This document shows, one piece after another, positions 1 to 8,260 of a DNA stretch of 9,353 nucleotides; position 1 is the first letter of the stretch; every line of letters starts with the position of its first letter. A program made the position numbers and the translations under genes. The notes beneath the pieces were generated by a model, which was not told the origin of the DNA, made no database searches, and was given only the letters and a program-made list of their open reading frames with translations. This DNA comes from Thermoplasmata archaeon (GTDB lineage: Archaea > Thermoplasmatota > Thermoplasmata > Lutacidiplasmatales > UBA184), in assembly GCA_013044425.1 (NCBI GenBank), contig JABEUK010000022.1:1-9353 (forward strand), read 5' to 3'.

Positions 1-1211
1 GCCCCGGTGCCGAGCGTGATCGGTTGGCCCACGATGATGTTCTCCGCGACGCCCCGCAACTCGTCCGTCTCACCGGTGATCGCCGCGTGCAACAGGTGCG
101 CCGCCGTGATCTCGAAGGCCGCACGAGCAAGCACGCTCGTCTTCTTGCCCGAGATCCCGTGCCGGCCGATCGCGCGGATGTCGCCTTCGTTGGTCATCAT
201 GTCGCTCACGAGCATCAGGTGGCGCACGTCGACGCCGAGCCCCTGCTCGCCGAGCGTGCGGCTCGCTTCATGGATGAGGGCCGTCCGGGCGGCCTCGACG
301 CCGAACACCCGGTAGATCTCGAAGACCGAGTTGGTGGTCGTGCGCGCGGCGTCCACTCCGGGAATCTCGAGCACGCCGTCTAGGTTCGATCCCTCGGTGT
401 AGATGACGTACTCCTCCTTCTCTTTGCGGATGAGCGCGCGCTTGATGCCGGTCACGCCCTTGATGCGGACCCCCTTGGCTTCCTCGCTCGCGAGGAGCAG
501 CTTCTTGAACGGCATCTCCTCGACCGCTTCCTCCTTCTTCGTCTTCGTGGCCGTCCCGCGATCGTGCAGATGGATCTCGAGGGATCGCGTCTCCCCACCG
601 CCCGAGCCGGGCCGGATCTCGAACATGCGCGAATCGAGGTTCTCCGCGAGCGCTGTCTCGATGTCCGCTCGCTTGACGCCGCGTGTGTGCAGCAGCGGGC
701 CTTGCGGGGAGATCACGACTTTGAGTTCCTCGACGACGGTACCGACCGAGGCGACATCGGGCAGCGTCGTGACCTCGATCCGGAGCGCGATCTCTTGGAC
801 CGCTTCCCGGCTCGAGCGCAGCTTCGGATCCACGTACACGGTCATCATCGGCGTGGATGGGACTCTCCGCGCGTCGACCAGCTCGATCAGACGGGGGAGC
901 CCGAGCGTGACGTTCATCTCGGCGACTCCGGCGTAGTGGAACGTCCGCAAGGTCATCTGCGTCCCAGGTTCGCCGATCGACTGCGCGGCGACGATCCCGA
1001 CGGACTCGTGCGGGTCGACGAGCGCCTTACGGAACCGCTGCGCGACCTCGCGCACGATCTTCGTGGTCTCGCTGGTCGATAGCTTCTGGCGCAGGAGGCG
1101 CTCCTTGAGCTCGGTGACGAGCGACGGGGGAAATGCGATGCCCTCCTTGCGGGCGATCTCGTCGATCTTGTGGCCGAGCGCGTCGCGCCCGCTTCCCTTC
1201 TCTTCGACCAT
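1..1211 (-). CDS. rpoA2: DNA-directed RNA polymerase subunit A'' (RpoA2), 3' end cut by window edge
   Basis: C-terminal part of the split archaeal largest subunit; with A' it forms the active-site half of RNA polymerase. 403 codons are visible. The trigger-loop region [16 protein letters not shown] lies at about residues 80-95, preceded by [11 protein letters not shown], and the conserved clamp segment [17 protein letters not shown] is at about 328-344. The last visible residues, [13 protein letters not shown], match the family's extreme C-terminus, so probably only about 5-20 residues are missing. No intein interrupts it, although some archaeal A'' genes carry one. Two in-frame starts exist. 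ATG at 1217 overlaps the rpoA1 stop as ATGA, but its GGAGG (1221-1225) is only 3 nt away. ATG at 1211 has 9-nt spacing and is preferred; the difference is two residues. The gene follows rpoA1 by 2 nt, so translation is probably coupled. Identity is certain; only the exact start is open. Confidence 0.97.
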   Translation of the reverse strand, partial: MVEEKGSGRDALGHKIDEIARKEGIAFPPSLVTELKERLLRQKLSTSETTKIVREVAQRFRKALVDPHESVGIVAAQSIGEPGTQMTLRTFHYAGVAEMNVTLGLPRLIELVDARRVPSTPMMTVYVDPKLRSSREAVQEIALRIEVTTLPDVASVGTVVEELKVVISPQGPLLHTRGVKRADIETALAENLDSRMFEIRPGSGGGETRSLEIHLHDRGTATKTKKEEAVEEMPFKKLLLASEEAKGVRIKGVTGIKRALIRKEKEEYVIYTEGSNLDGVLEIPGVDAARTTTNSVFEIYRVFGVEAARTALIHEASRTLGEQGLGVDVRHLMLVSDMMTNEGDIRAIGRHGISGKKTSVLARAAFEITAAHLLHAAITGETDELRGVAENIIVGQPITLGTG

Positions 1212-1213
1212 CT

Positions 1214-4003
1214 TCATTCGCCTCCGAACTCGGGTCCCTCTTCGGGCGCCCCGACCTCTTCGGTCTCCTCCTCTTCCTCGGACTCCTCGAGCTGGGCCTC
1301 GGCCTGCAGATCCATCTCTTCCTCGGTGACGGGCGGCGTACCGTCGGGAGAATCGGGTCCGCCCTTGCCACTCGGGCGGACCCGGCGACCGAGCACCCGT
1401 TCGACGATCTCATCGATCGCGACCGGGCGCCCCTGGTAGGAGCGAGTTGGGTCGATGCCGTCCTCTCCGTACGCGTATTGGATGATCGTGCCGGCCGTGT
1501 TGCGGACGGTCCCGTCCGCGGCGACCTTGAGGTCCTCGAGAGCGTTGATCAGCCGGCGCTGCATGTATCCCGAACGGCTCGTTCGGACGGCCGTATCGAC
1601 CAACGACTCCCGGCCACCCATCGAGTGGAAGAAGTACTCCGTGGGGGAGAGTCCGCTCTTGTAGTTGGAGCTGACGAACCCGCGGGCATCGGCCCCAAGG
1701 TCCCCGCGTTCGAAGTGCGGGAGCGTGCGACGCACATAGCCTCGCATCAGCCGCTCTCCCCGGACGGACTGCTGGCCGACCGCACCGGCCATCTGCGTCA
1801 GGTTGAGCATCGAACCGCGGGCCCCGGACTTCGCGAGGATCACGGCGGGGTTCTCCAGCCCCAGGTACCGGCCCGCGATCTCCCCCGCGGCGTCTCGCGC
1901 CTGTCCGAGCTCGCGTCGCACCATGACCTCGAGCGTCTCTTCGAGCGAGCGCCCGGGCATCTGCTCCAGCTCTCCCTTGCGGTACTGCTCGACCAGCTCG
2001 CCCACCTGGTTCCGAGCGGCCTCGAGCGACTTGCGAATCTCCTTGCGTGCGTTCTCGGGCACGTCCTCGTCATCGATGCCGGTCGACAGGCCCTTCAAGC
2101 CCATCGCGGTGATCGATAGGCGGCTCATCTCGTCGAGGAACTGGCGCGCGCGCCCCATCCCATAATTGCGGGCGATCGCGTCTAGGACGGCTCCCTTCTC
2201 GTAGGCGATCGCCTTCTTGTCGATCGTCCCCGTCTTGAGGATCCCGTTCTCGATAATGACGGTCGAGTCGGGGTTCGATCTCGGGATCGCCCCGTCGCCC
2301 TTCGACCAGATGTTCGACCGGAACTCGAGGGTCAAATCGCTCGGGAGCGTCAGGCTGAACAGCTGCTTTCCCAGCCAGTACGGCACTCCGTTCTTGTCCT
2401 TCCCGGCAGGCGGAGGCATTGGGTAGTGGAGCTTCGAGAGCAGGTAGGTGACCTCGTTCTCGTTGAACGACGGGTTCTGGTACGTCAGCAAGAACGCGGC
2501 TGTGATGTGGTCGTGCAGCATCCCGATAATCGGTCCGCCGTACCGAGGCGAGAGGATGTGCTCCTCCACCTTCATCAGGACCTTCGCTTCCGCGCGGGCC
2601 TCCTGGCTCTGGAGGACGTGCAGGTTCATCTCGTCGCCATCGAAATCGGCGTTGTACGGAGGGCAATCGCACAGGTTGAAGCGGAACGTCTTGTGCGGCA
2701 AGATGCGGACCGTGTGGGCCATCATGCTCATCCGGTGCAGGCTCGGCTGCCGGTTGAACAGCACGATGTCGCCGTCGACGAGCTGGCGCTCGACGACGCA
2801 GCCGGGCGAGAGTAGCTCCGCGCACGCCTCGGCGTTCTTTTCCATGACCTTGATGCGTTGTCCGTCCTCGCGGATGAGGTAGTTGACCCCACAGCGGTAC
2901 CGACCGTCGTCGGTCGGTGGAGGCGTGGGGCCTCGCTTGACGAGTTCGCGGGCGATCTCCTGGTTGTGTGCGGTAACCTCGAGCGGAACGGTGAGCCCTC
3001 GCGCGATCTCTGCGGGGACTCCGACCTCGTTGATCGACAGCAACGGATCCGGGCTGATCACCGTGCGGGCGGAGAAGTTCACGCGCTTTCCCGAGAGGTT
3101 CGAACGGAAGCGGCCGTCCTTGCCCTTCAGACGCTGGGCGAGGGTCTTGAGGGGGCGGCCCGACCGGTGACGCGCCGGAGGGATGCCGCTCGTCTGGTTG
3201 TCAAAGTAGGTGGTGACGTGGTACTGCAGGAGCTCCCACAGATCTTCGACGACCAGCTGCGGCGCGCCCATGTCGCGATTCTCTCGAAGGCGCTGGTTGA
3301 TCCGCAGCACGTCCACGAGCTTGTGGGTCAGATCGTCCTCGCTGCGTTCCCCGCTCTCGAGCGTGATCGACGGGCGTACCTGGACCGGCGGAACGGGAAG
3401 AACCGTGAGCACCATCCACTCCGGGCGCCCGAACTTCGGGTTCAGGCCGAGGTGCAGAACGTCCGCGTCGGGGATCCGTTCGAGGCGCGCGCGAACCTCC
3501 TTTGGCGTGATCTTGTGCCCGTTCTCGCGGAAGGTGGTGGGCTTGTCGAGCAGGATCCGTTGCTGGATCTCGTGGCAGTGGGAGCATGCGCGCTCCTCCT
3601 TCGGCTCGCGCGTGCGCACGACGGCGGTCTCCTCCCCTTCGCCGGCGGCGCTCTCGGCGCGCGGGGAAGGGGCGTTTGGCAGGAGCCGACCGCAGGCCCG
3701 GCACGTGGACTGCAAGAGGCGCTTGATCTCCTTCGCGTATCCGACGTGGATGACCGGCATGGCGAGCTCGATAATCCCAAAGTGGCCCGGGCACTCGTTG
3801 ACCCGCCCACCGCAGGTGCGACAGCGGAGGTTCGGTTCGATCACGCCGAGATGGAGATCCATCAGACCCATCTCGATGGGGAACCCGTCGTCGTCGTAGG
3901 TGTCGGCTGTGATGATCTTCGCTCCGCTCATGCGCCGGATCTCGTCCGGGGACAGGAAGGCGAACTGGAGGCTCTTGATCCGCTTGGAGAGACCCTGCGC
4001 CAT
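1214..4003 (-). CDS. rpoA1: DNA-directed RNA polymerase subunit A' (RpoA1)
   Basis: N-terminal part of the split largest subunit, 929 residues; it carries the catalytic centre. Zinc site 1 is C61-x2-C64-x6-C71-x2-H74. A second Cys4 site is C101-x2-C104 and C140-x2-C143, separated by a variable charged stretch (about 110-138). The metal-binding loop [10 protein letters not shown] is at 451-460 (D453, D455, D457). [14 protein letters not shown] is at 417-430, and the bridge helix is at about 795-825 ([20 protein letters not shown]). The chain ends with an acidic tail (about 893-929) rich in Glu. The reading frame stays open upstream to 4186, but that part is antisense-like sequence inside rpoB. 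ATG at 4003 is chosen because it begins the conserved N-terminus ([13 protein letters not shown]) and has GGAGG 7 nt upstream. It follows the rpoB stop by 11 nt. No frameshift or intein is seen. Confidence 0.98.
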   Translation of the reverse strand: MAQGLSKRIKSLQFAFLSPDEIRRMSGAKIITADTYDDDGFPIEMGLMDLHLGVIEPNLRCRTCGGRVNECPGHFGIIELAMPVIHVGYAKEIKRLLQSTCRACGRLLPNAPSPRAESAAGEGEETAVVRTREPKEERACSHCHEIQQRILLDKPTTFRENGHKITPKEVRARLERIPDADVLHLGLNPKFGRPEWMVLTVLPVPPVQVRPSITLESGERSEDDLTHKLVDVLRINQRLRENRDMGAPQLVVEDLWELLQYHVTTYFDNQTSGIPPARHRSGRPLKTLAQRLKGKDGRFRSNLSGKRVNFSARTVISPDPLLSINEVGVPAEIARGLTVPLEVTAHNQEIARELVKRGPTPPPTDDGRYRCGVNYLIREDGQRIKVMEKNAEACAELLSPGCVVERQLVDGDIVLFNRQPSLHRMSMMAHTVRILPHKTFRFNLCDCPPYNADFDGDEMNLHVLQSQEARAEAKVLMKVEEHILSPRYGGPIIGMLHDHITAAFLLTYQNPSFNENEVTYLLSKLHYPMPPPAGKDKNGVPYWLGKQLFSLTLPSDLTLEFRSNIWSKGDGAIPRSNPDSTVIIENGILKTGTIDKKAIAYEKGAVLDAIARNYGMGRARQFLDEMSRLSITAMGLKGLSTGIDDEDVPENARKEIRKSLEAARNQVGELVEQYRKGELEQMPGRSLEETLEVMVRRELGQARDAAGEIAGRYLGLENPAVILAKSGARGSMLNLTQMAGAVGQQSVRGERLMRGYVRRTLPHFERGDLGADARGFVSSNYKSGLSPTEYFFHSMGGRESLVDTAVRTSRSGYMQRRLINALEDLKVAADGTVRNTAGTIIQYAYGEDGIDPTRSYQGRPVAIDEIVERVLGRRVRPSGKGGPDSPDGTPPVTEEEMDLQAEAQLEESEEEEETEEVGAPEEGPEFGGE
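1221..1225 (-). promoter_or_regulatory. Shine-Dalgarno of rpoA2 inside the end of rpoA1
   Basis: Minus-strand GGAGG lies in the last codons of rpoA1. It is 9 nt before ATG 1211 and only 3 nt before the alternative ATG 1217, which overlaps the rpoA1 stop. Spacing therefore favours 1211. Both starts are in frame and give almost the same protein. Confidence 0.65.
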
Positions 4004-4010
4004 CGTGGAA

Positions 4011-4017
4011 CCTCCTA
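4011..4017 (-). promoter_or_regulatory. Shine-Dalgarno of rpoA1 fused to the rpoB stop codon
   Basis: Minus-strand TAGGAGG: the last G of the rpoB stop codon TAG (4015-4017) is also the first G of GGAGG (4011-4015). ATG of rpoA1 follows after 7 nt. A ribosome terminating on rpoB covers the rpoA1 initiation signal, which suggests termination-reinitiation coupling that keeps B and A' close to stoichiometric. The site fixes the rpoA1 start at 4003 and rules out the longer frame. The coupling itself is inference. Confidence 0.8.
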
Positions 4018-7000
4018 CCGCATCTCCTCGAGCTCGAGGCGCATGATCACGCCGAGTCCGATCAGCTCCTCGAGGAGGAGCTTGAACGAGTAGCTCATCT
4101 CGATCGGGTAGATGGACGAAGTGTTCCCGCAGCTCGGACAGCGGAGCGAGCCCGCTCGCGCGTCGGGAATCGCGATGTGGCCGCACTCCGGGTTGCCGCA
4201 GACGTACTGGATCGTACCGTCCGACTGATCGAGCAGCCGGTCCTTGATCACCATCGCGACTCCGTGGCCGATCAGGCAGTCTCGCTCCATCTCTCCGAAC
4301 CGCAGACCTCCCTGGCGGGAGCGCCCCTCGGTCGGCTGCCGGGTGAGGATCTGAACGGGCCCGCGGGAGCGCATGTGCATCTTGCCCGCGACCATGTGAT
4401 GGAGCTTCTGGTAGTAGATGACGCCCATGAAAATCTCCGCCTCAAAGCGGCGGCCGGTCATGCCGTCGTAGAGGGTCTCCCGTCCGGACGGATGCAGGCC
4501 GAGCGCCTGGAGGCCCTCGCGCAGCGCCTCCTCTCGCTCGCCGGAGAACGCCGTGCCGTCAATCGTGCGGCCCTCGAGCGCGCCGACCTTGCCTCCCAAC
4601 ATCTCCAGGACGTGGGCGACGGTCATGCGCGACGGGATGGCATGCGGATTGATCAGCAGGTCTGGCGACATTCCGTTCATCGTGAACGGCATGTTCTCCT
4701 GGGGAACGATGAGGCCGATGACCCCCTTCTGCCCGTGCCGGCTCGCGAACTTGTCGCCGAGCTCGGGGATGCGCTGGTTGCGGACCTTGACCTTCACGAG
4801 CTTGGAGATATTCTCTCCCTCCGTCAGGATCACGTTGTCGACCCAGCCGGACTCCCCAAAGCGCACGGTGACGCTCGTCTCCCGGCGCTTCTGAGGCGTC
4901 AAGAGATCGGTCTTCTCCTCCAGGAAGCGCGGCGGGCTCGTCTTGCCGACCAGGACGTCGCCTTCGCTGACCTCGAGCTCGGGAAAGATCAGGCCGTCCT
5001 CGGCGAGATTGCGGTAGGCGGTGTCGACGCGCGCCCCCGTCACGTCCGGCCGCGGGATCTCGAAGCGATCCTCCTGACCTCCAGGATACTTGCGTTCCTC
5101 GCCCCGGTACGTCCGGAAGAACGAGGAGCGTCCGAGCCCGCGCTCGATCGACCCGCGGGAGAATACGAGCGCGTCCTGCATGTTGTACCCCTCGAAGGAC
5201 AGGATCGCGACCACGAAATTCTGACCGGCGGGACGCTCGGTAAAGTGCACGTAGCGCATCGTCTGCGTGCGAAGCAGCGGCGACTGCGGATAGTGCAGCA
5301 GATGGCCCCGCGTGTCGGGACGTCGGCGGTAGTTGACCGACTCGACGCCGAGCGCCTGCTTCGCCATCGCCGAGCCCATCGTGTTGCGCGGAGCGGAGTT
5401 GTGCTCCGGGTACGGGATGAGGCCGGTCGTGACGCCGAGCATCAGGTTCGGGTCGATCTCCAAATGCGTGTGGCGTGGATCGAGCAACGTGGGGGTCTCG
5501 AAGGTCGCGTGGCAGTGCCCGCATTCAACGGTGGCCCCTTGGCCCTTGCCACCCGCCGCGAGCCACTTGACGTCGGAGCGGCTGAGCGCGTGTTCGCACT
5601 TGGGGCACCGATCGGGGGGCACGGAGGCCTCCACCGCGATGAGCGCGTCCTCCTCCTCTTCTGCGTCCATCCACTCGACGGCGCCGGCTCGGATGAGGTC
5701 GGAGTAGGTCCGGGTCCCGGTGGTGAGTTCCTCGAGGTCGGAACGGCTGACCTTGGGGGTCGCGTTCTGAACGAAGATGAGCGGGCGGCGCAGCCGGCCG
5801 GAGTCGGAGTGCACGATGACCTCGTTCATCGCCTCGTCATACCGGACGTTGATCTCGTAGGTCTTCTCCCCGAGGGTGGGCGAGAGCGTCCCGGCGCGGC
5901 GGCGCTCGCGGATCTCGCGCACGAGATCGATCGGGTTCGAATGCAATCCGATGAGGTTCCCATTGACGTACACACGCGCCGCCCTCTTTCCCTTCGGAGC
6001 GGCCGATTCGCGGAAGACCTCGGGGCCGATCTCGCGGGTGTTGAGATCGCGCAGGATCAGCGCCACCTCCTCCTCGTCGGCGCCTTCCGAGACGTCGACG
6101 CACAGCGCGTAGTTCTTGACGAGACCACAGTTCTGTCCTTCGGGGGTCTCGTTCGGGCAGAGGCGACCCCACTGGGTGGGGTGCATATCGCGCGCTTCGA
6201 ATTGCGGTTGGCTGCGCGTGAGCGGGCTCGTGACCCGGCGCAGGTGGCTGATCGTGGACATGTGACTGGTCCGGTCGAGGACCTGGCTGACTCCCGACCG
6301 ACCTCCGACCCAGTTTCCCGTAGCGAGGGCGTGGACCAGGCGCTGGGTGAGCAGATCCGGGCGGATGGCGCTCGCGATGCGCAGGTCCTTCTTGCGCGCG
6401 AACGAGCGCTCGAGCTGGTACTTCAGGTCCTTGAGCAGGAGGCTGAAGGCGACGCGGAATAGATCCTCCATCAGGTCGCCGGCGAGCTTGAGGCGCTTGT
6501 TGGCGTAGTGATCTTTGTCGTCCTCTCCGCGCTCCTTGAGGTGAAGCTCGAGGACCGTCCGCGCCATGCGCGCGAGGTACAGCGCCTTCTTCAGTCGGTC
6601 GTCACGCGTGTCCCCCAGGTGCGGGAGGAGCGAGCGGTCGAGGATGCCGTCCACTTTGCGCTGCCGGTACTCCTTCGCCTGCCCCGTCGCGAACTTCTTC
6701 TCGAGGAAGAGCAGCGCCTGTTCCGGGTTGAGGATCCCCTCGGGCGGATAGTTCTTCTTCGAAAGGCACTCTTCGAGATTGACATTGAGCAGATGTTTCA
6801 TCGTCTGGACGAACGGTTCGTCCAGCGGCAACAGCTCTCCGAGTACCGCCTGGAAGATCTCTTCGTCGTTGTTCATTCCGAGGGCCTTCATCAGGATCGT
6901 GAGCGGGATCTGCCCGCTCGCCGTCGGGACGCTGACCTGAAGAAGACCGTCCTTCTTCTTCTCCACAACCGTCAGCGACCGGTAGCCACCGCGCTGGCTG

Positions 7001-7689
7001 AACACCTTGGCGCTCTCGATGGGTGTTCCGTACCGCTCGCTGTACTCCGCGAAGATCCGGTTCGGTGCGAGGTCTTCGAGGCTGATGATGACGCGTTCCG
7101 TTCCACCGATGATGAAATATCCGCCGGGGTCGAGAGGATCCTCCCCGTACTCGACGAGCTTCGCACGATACTCCTCATCGGAGATGGGGACGCCGGAATC
7201 GCGTTCGATGTTAACGCGGTTGAGGTTGCACGGGCGGCTCTTGACCATGATCGGCATGTCGCCGATGTGCACCGTTTCCGGCGCGCGCTCGACGCCGTTC
7301 TCGACGACCGTGACGTTGAGGTAGATGGGGGCTTGGTAGGTGAGGTTGCGCAGCCGCGCTTCCATCGGGGTCAGGGTGGGCTTCGAGCCGACGGGCTCCT
7401 TGACGAACGGCTGGCCGACAAAAATGGTGGGCTCCGCCGATGGGTTCACCAGGTTCGTGCGGGTGTCCCGGCGTCGCCCGACGCGGACGTGGATGGAGCT
7501 CTTCGTCTTCTGGACGTCGAGGCGGACGACGCCGCGCTCGCCGGCGTCCTCGCTGACACGGGCATCGTCGACGATCCGCTGCATCCGGGAGTTCGGATTG
7601 TCGTTTGTCGGTAGAAAGTCGTTGAAACTCGCGAGATGGTGGTTGACGATCGATCGCTCCCGGAAGAAGGCATCTACGATTTCCCGCAT
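4015..7689 (-). CDS. rpoB: DNA-directed RNA polymerase subunit B (RpoB), unsplit
   Basis: Second-largest polymerase subunit, 1224 residues, which with A'/A'' forms the catalytic cleft. The conserved N-terminus reads [13 protein letters not shown] (14-26). The sequence [20 protein letters not shown] (501-520) is the strongly conserved fork-region motif. [18 protein letters not shown] is at 834-851, [13 protein letters not shown] at 978-990, and the C-terminal zinc site is C1164, C1169, C1184, C1187. An extra Cys4 zinc-ribbon-like segment (C695-x2-C698 and C723-x2-C726, about 690-730) precedes HTHLEID. The subunit is a single chain, unlike the split B''/B' of many methanogens and haloarchaea. 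ATG 7689 begins directly at the family's N-terminus and lies 6 nt after the rpoH stop. Its likely Shine-Dalgarno GGAGG (7703-7707) is 13 nt upstream inside rpoH, a rather long spacing. The frame is intact. Confidence 0.98.
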   Translation of the reverse strand: MREIVDAFFRERSIVNHHLASFNDFLPTNDNPNSRMQRIVDDARVSEDAGERGVVRLDVQKTKSSIHVRVGRRRDTRTNLVNPSAEPTIFVGQPFVKEPVGSKPTLTPMEARLRNLTYQAPIYLNVTVVENGVERAPETVHIGDMPIMVKSRPCNLNRVNIERDSGVPISDEEYRAKLVEYGEDPLDPGGYFIIGGTERVIISLEDLAPNRIFAEYSERYGTPIESAKVFSQRGGYRSLTVVEKKKDGLLQVSVPTASGQIPLTILMKALGMNNDEEIFQAVLGELLPLDEPFVQTMKHLLNVNLEECLSKKNYPPEGILNPEQALLFLEKKFATGQAKEYRQRKVDGILDRSLLPHLGDTRDDRLKKALYLARMARTVLELHLKERGEDDKDHYANKRLKLAGDLMEDLFRVAFSLLLKDLKYQLERSFARKKDLRIASAIRPDLLTQRLVHALATGNWVGGRSGVSQVLDRTSHMSTISHLRRVTSPLTRSQPQFEARDMHPTQWGRLCPNETPEGQNCGLVKNYALCVDVSEGADEEEVALILRDLNTREIGPEVFRESAAPKGKRAARVYVNGNLIGLHSNPIDLVREIRERRRAGTLSPTLGEKTYEINVRYDEAMNEVIVHSDSGRLRRPLIFVQNATPKVSRSDLEELTTGTRTYSDLIRAGAVEWMDAEEEEDALIAVEASVPPDRCPKCEHALSRSDVKWLAAGGKGQGATVECGHCHATFETPTLLDPRHTHLEIDPNLMLGVTTGLIPYPEHNSAPRNTMGSAMAKQALGVESVNYRRRPDTRGHLLHYPQSPLLRTQTMRYVHFTERPAGQNFVVAILSFEGYNMQDALVFSRGSIERGLGRSSFFRTYRGEERKYPGGQEDRFEIPRPDVTGARVDTAYRNLAEDGLIFPELEVSEGDVLVGKTSPPRFLEEKTDLLTPQKRRETSVTVRFGESGWVDNVILTEGENISKLVKVKVRNQRIPELGDKFASRHGQKGVIGLIVPQENMPFTMNGMSPDLLINPHAIPSRMTVAHVLEMLGGKVGALEGRTIDGTAFSGEREEALREGLQALGLHPSGRETLYDGMTGRRFEAEIFMGVIYYQKLHHMVAGKMHMRSRGPVQILTRQPTEGRSRQGGLRFGEMERDCLIGHGVAMVIKDRLLDQSDGTIQYVCGNPECGHIAIPDARAGSLRCPSCGNTSSIYPIEMSYSFKLLLEELIGLGVIMRLELEEMR

Positions 7690-7695
7690 GGAATT

Positions 7696-8037
7696 TCAGT
7701 CCCCTCCGCTCGACGGCACGATGAGCCGGTAGGCGATCGCTTCCCCCGCCGTCTCCGACGGCCGGCGGATCCGGACGAGGCGTCCGGTGAGGTTCTCGCG
7801 CGCGTCGCGCGCCTTCACGTAGGCGAGATCGGTCTTCAGACCGGGATCGTTGGCGAGGATCTTGGGGAGCCGCTCGGGCGGGGTTCCGAGGTCCTCCAAC
7901 ACCTTCCGGGTCTCCGTCTCGCTCAGCACCTCATGGCGAGGAACCATGTGGTGGGCGACGAACGGTCGAGCCTGGGCGGGCGCGCTCGGCGACTTTGAGC
8001 TCTTCTTCGATCGCGTTCGGGGGGTTGCAGGAGTCAT
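7696..8037 (-). CDS. rpoH: DNA-directed RNA polymerase subunit H (RpoH)
   Basis: Archaeal counterpart of the C-terminal domain of eukaryotic Rpb5; it contacts the jaw of A''. The chain is 113 residues from ATG 8037. The conserved domain starts at about residue 32 (VPRHEVLSE) and runs through KVLEDLGTPPERLPKI and DPGLKTDLAYVKARDAR to VRIRRPSETAGEAIAYRLIV, so the RpoH fold is complete. Family members are usually about 75-85 residues; the first 30 residues here are an extra Pro/Ser/Lys-rich basic segment. An internal ATG at 7947 would give an 83-residue standard protein but has no visible Shine-Dalgarno. ATG 8037 has GAGG (8044-8047) at 6-nt spacing and is preferred. This is the first protein gene of the polymerase operon, 21 nt after a tRNA-Lys gene. 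Identity is very sure; the start is moderately sure. Confidence 0.93.
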   Translation of the reverse strand: MTPATPRTRSKKSSKSPSAPAQARPFVAHHMVPRHEVLSETETRKVLEDLGTPPERLPKILANDPGLKTDLAYVKARDARENLTGRLVRIRRPSETAGEAIAYRLIVPSSGGD

Positions 8038-8072
8038 GGAGATCCTCGAGGAGGGTCACGGGCCCGGGGGGA

Positions 8073-8110
8073 TGCTCGGAGGATTTCCGCGCGCCGCGCG
8101 GGAACCCGCG
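8073..8110 (-). other. tRNA-Lys intron 2, in the T-loop (59/60), 38 nt
   Basis: The intron separates TTCGAA (8111-8116) from T (8072) of the T-loop. The bulge-helix-bulge is clear. The outer helix is the T-stem itself, GGGGG/CCCCC. The central 4-bp helix is TTCG (8113-8116) with CGAG (8075-8078), one pair being G-U. The 5' bulge is AAC (8110-8112) and the 3' bulge is CAT (8072-8074). Cutting after the second bulge base joins TTCGAA to T and restores the standard TTCGAAT loop and T-stem. The inner helix is imperfect, starting with G8109-C8079 and then GG/CC after a mismatch; the intron can also fold a separate GCGG/CCGC hairpin at 8098-8109. Confidence 0.85.
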
Positions 8111-8150
8111 TTCGAACCCCCGACCAACTGGTTAAAAGCCAGTTGCTCTT

Positions 8151-8179
8151 TGCCGGACCGCCGAGGGCATCGGTCGACC
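8151..8179 (-). other. tRNA-Lys intron 1, in the D-loop (near position 20/21), 29 nt
   Basis: The intron interrupts the D-loop after AGTCCGGTT. A bulge-helix-bulge can be drawn. The central 4-bp helix is CCGG (8182-8185) with CCGG (8153-8156). The 5' bulge is TTG (8179-8181) and the 3' bulge is CAA (8150-8152). The inner helix is GTCG (8175-8178) with CGGT (8157-8160), two of its pairs being G-U, extended past a bulged A by CCGA/TCGG and closed by a TGCCC loop. Cutting after the second bulge base gives an 11-nt D-loop containing the conserved A14, G18, G19 and A21. The outer helix is weak: one T-A pair (8186/8149), then the D-stem. Boundaries could shift by 1 nt. Confidence 0.82.
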
Positions 8180-8232
8180 AACCGGACTGAGCTACGGGCC
8201 CGATCCCGCTCCGAGGAACGGGGACCCGAGCT

Positions 8233-8240
8233 GTGTATTT
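8233..8240 (-). promoter_or_regulatory. TATA-like element for tRNA-Lys and probably rpoHBA1A2
   Basis: Minus-strand AAATACAC is the only A/T-rich stretch in the spacer between UPF0147 and the tRNA. It is centred about 35 nt before the tRNA 5' end, so the usual 25-nt distance places initiation near 8210-8212, just upstream of the tRNA. No better TATA box lies between the tRNA and rpoH, so the polymerase genes probably depend on this promoter or on read-through from upstream. The match to the archaeal consensus is modest and the BRE is poor. Confidence 0.45.
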
Positions 8241-8260
8241 CAGCCTATCTGCGCCGTAGA

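Larger units (their letters stand above)
8059..8201 (-). tRNA. tRNA-Lys(UUU) with two introns, in the D-loop and the T-loop
   Basis: After removal of 8151-8179 and 8073-8110 the gene folds into a perfect 76-nt cloverleaf. The acceptor stem GGGCCCG (8195-8201) pairs with CGGGCCC (8060-8066), discriminator G at 8059. D-stem GCTC (8189-8192) pairs with GAGC (8145-8148). Anticodon stem ACTGG/CCAGT (8139-8143, 8127-8131) encloses loop CTTTTAA with anticodon TTT at 8134-8136. The variable region is 5 nt (TGGTC). T-stem GGGGG (8117-8121) pairs with CCCCC (8067-8071), and the joined T-loop is TTCGAAT. The acceptor and anticodon arms look like known euryarchaeal tRNA-Lys. No 3' CCA is encoded. There is no intron at 37/38. 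The tRNA ends 21 nt before the rpoH ATG and probably shares its transcript. A tRNA finder that assumes only anticodon-loop introns would miss this gene or call it a pseudogene; every helix is intact, so I read it as functional. Confidence 0.92.

Noticed and set aside
2899..2918. Perfect 8-bp inverted repeat with TCGT loop inside rpoA1
   Set aside because: It falls in the coding sequence of a low-conservation Thr-Asp-Asp-Gly-Arg stretch and is explained by GC-rich codon choice. No regulatory context is visible.
1..4003. Intein or frameshift in rpoA1 or rpoA2
   Set aside because: Both frames run through all conserved motifs without an insertion at the known intein sites and without interruption.
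2858..4093. Long plus-strand frames opposite rpoA1 and rpoB (for example 2858-4093 and 4177-6462)
   Set aside because: They are antisense frames opened by high GC and the codon bias of the real genes. Their products resemble no family and are charged low-complexity strings.
8059..8201. Permuted, split or pseudogenised tRNA instead of an intron-containing one
   Set aside because: All exon parts occur in normal 5'-to-3' order at one locus, every stem pairs perfectly, and both interruptions have bulge-helix-bulge folds. Intron-containing is the simplest reading.
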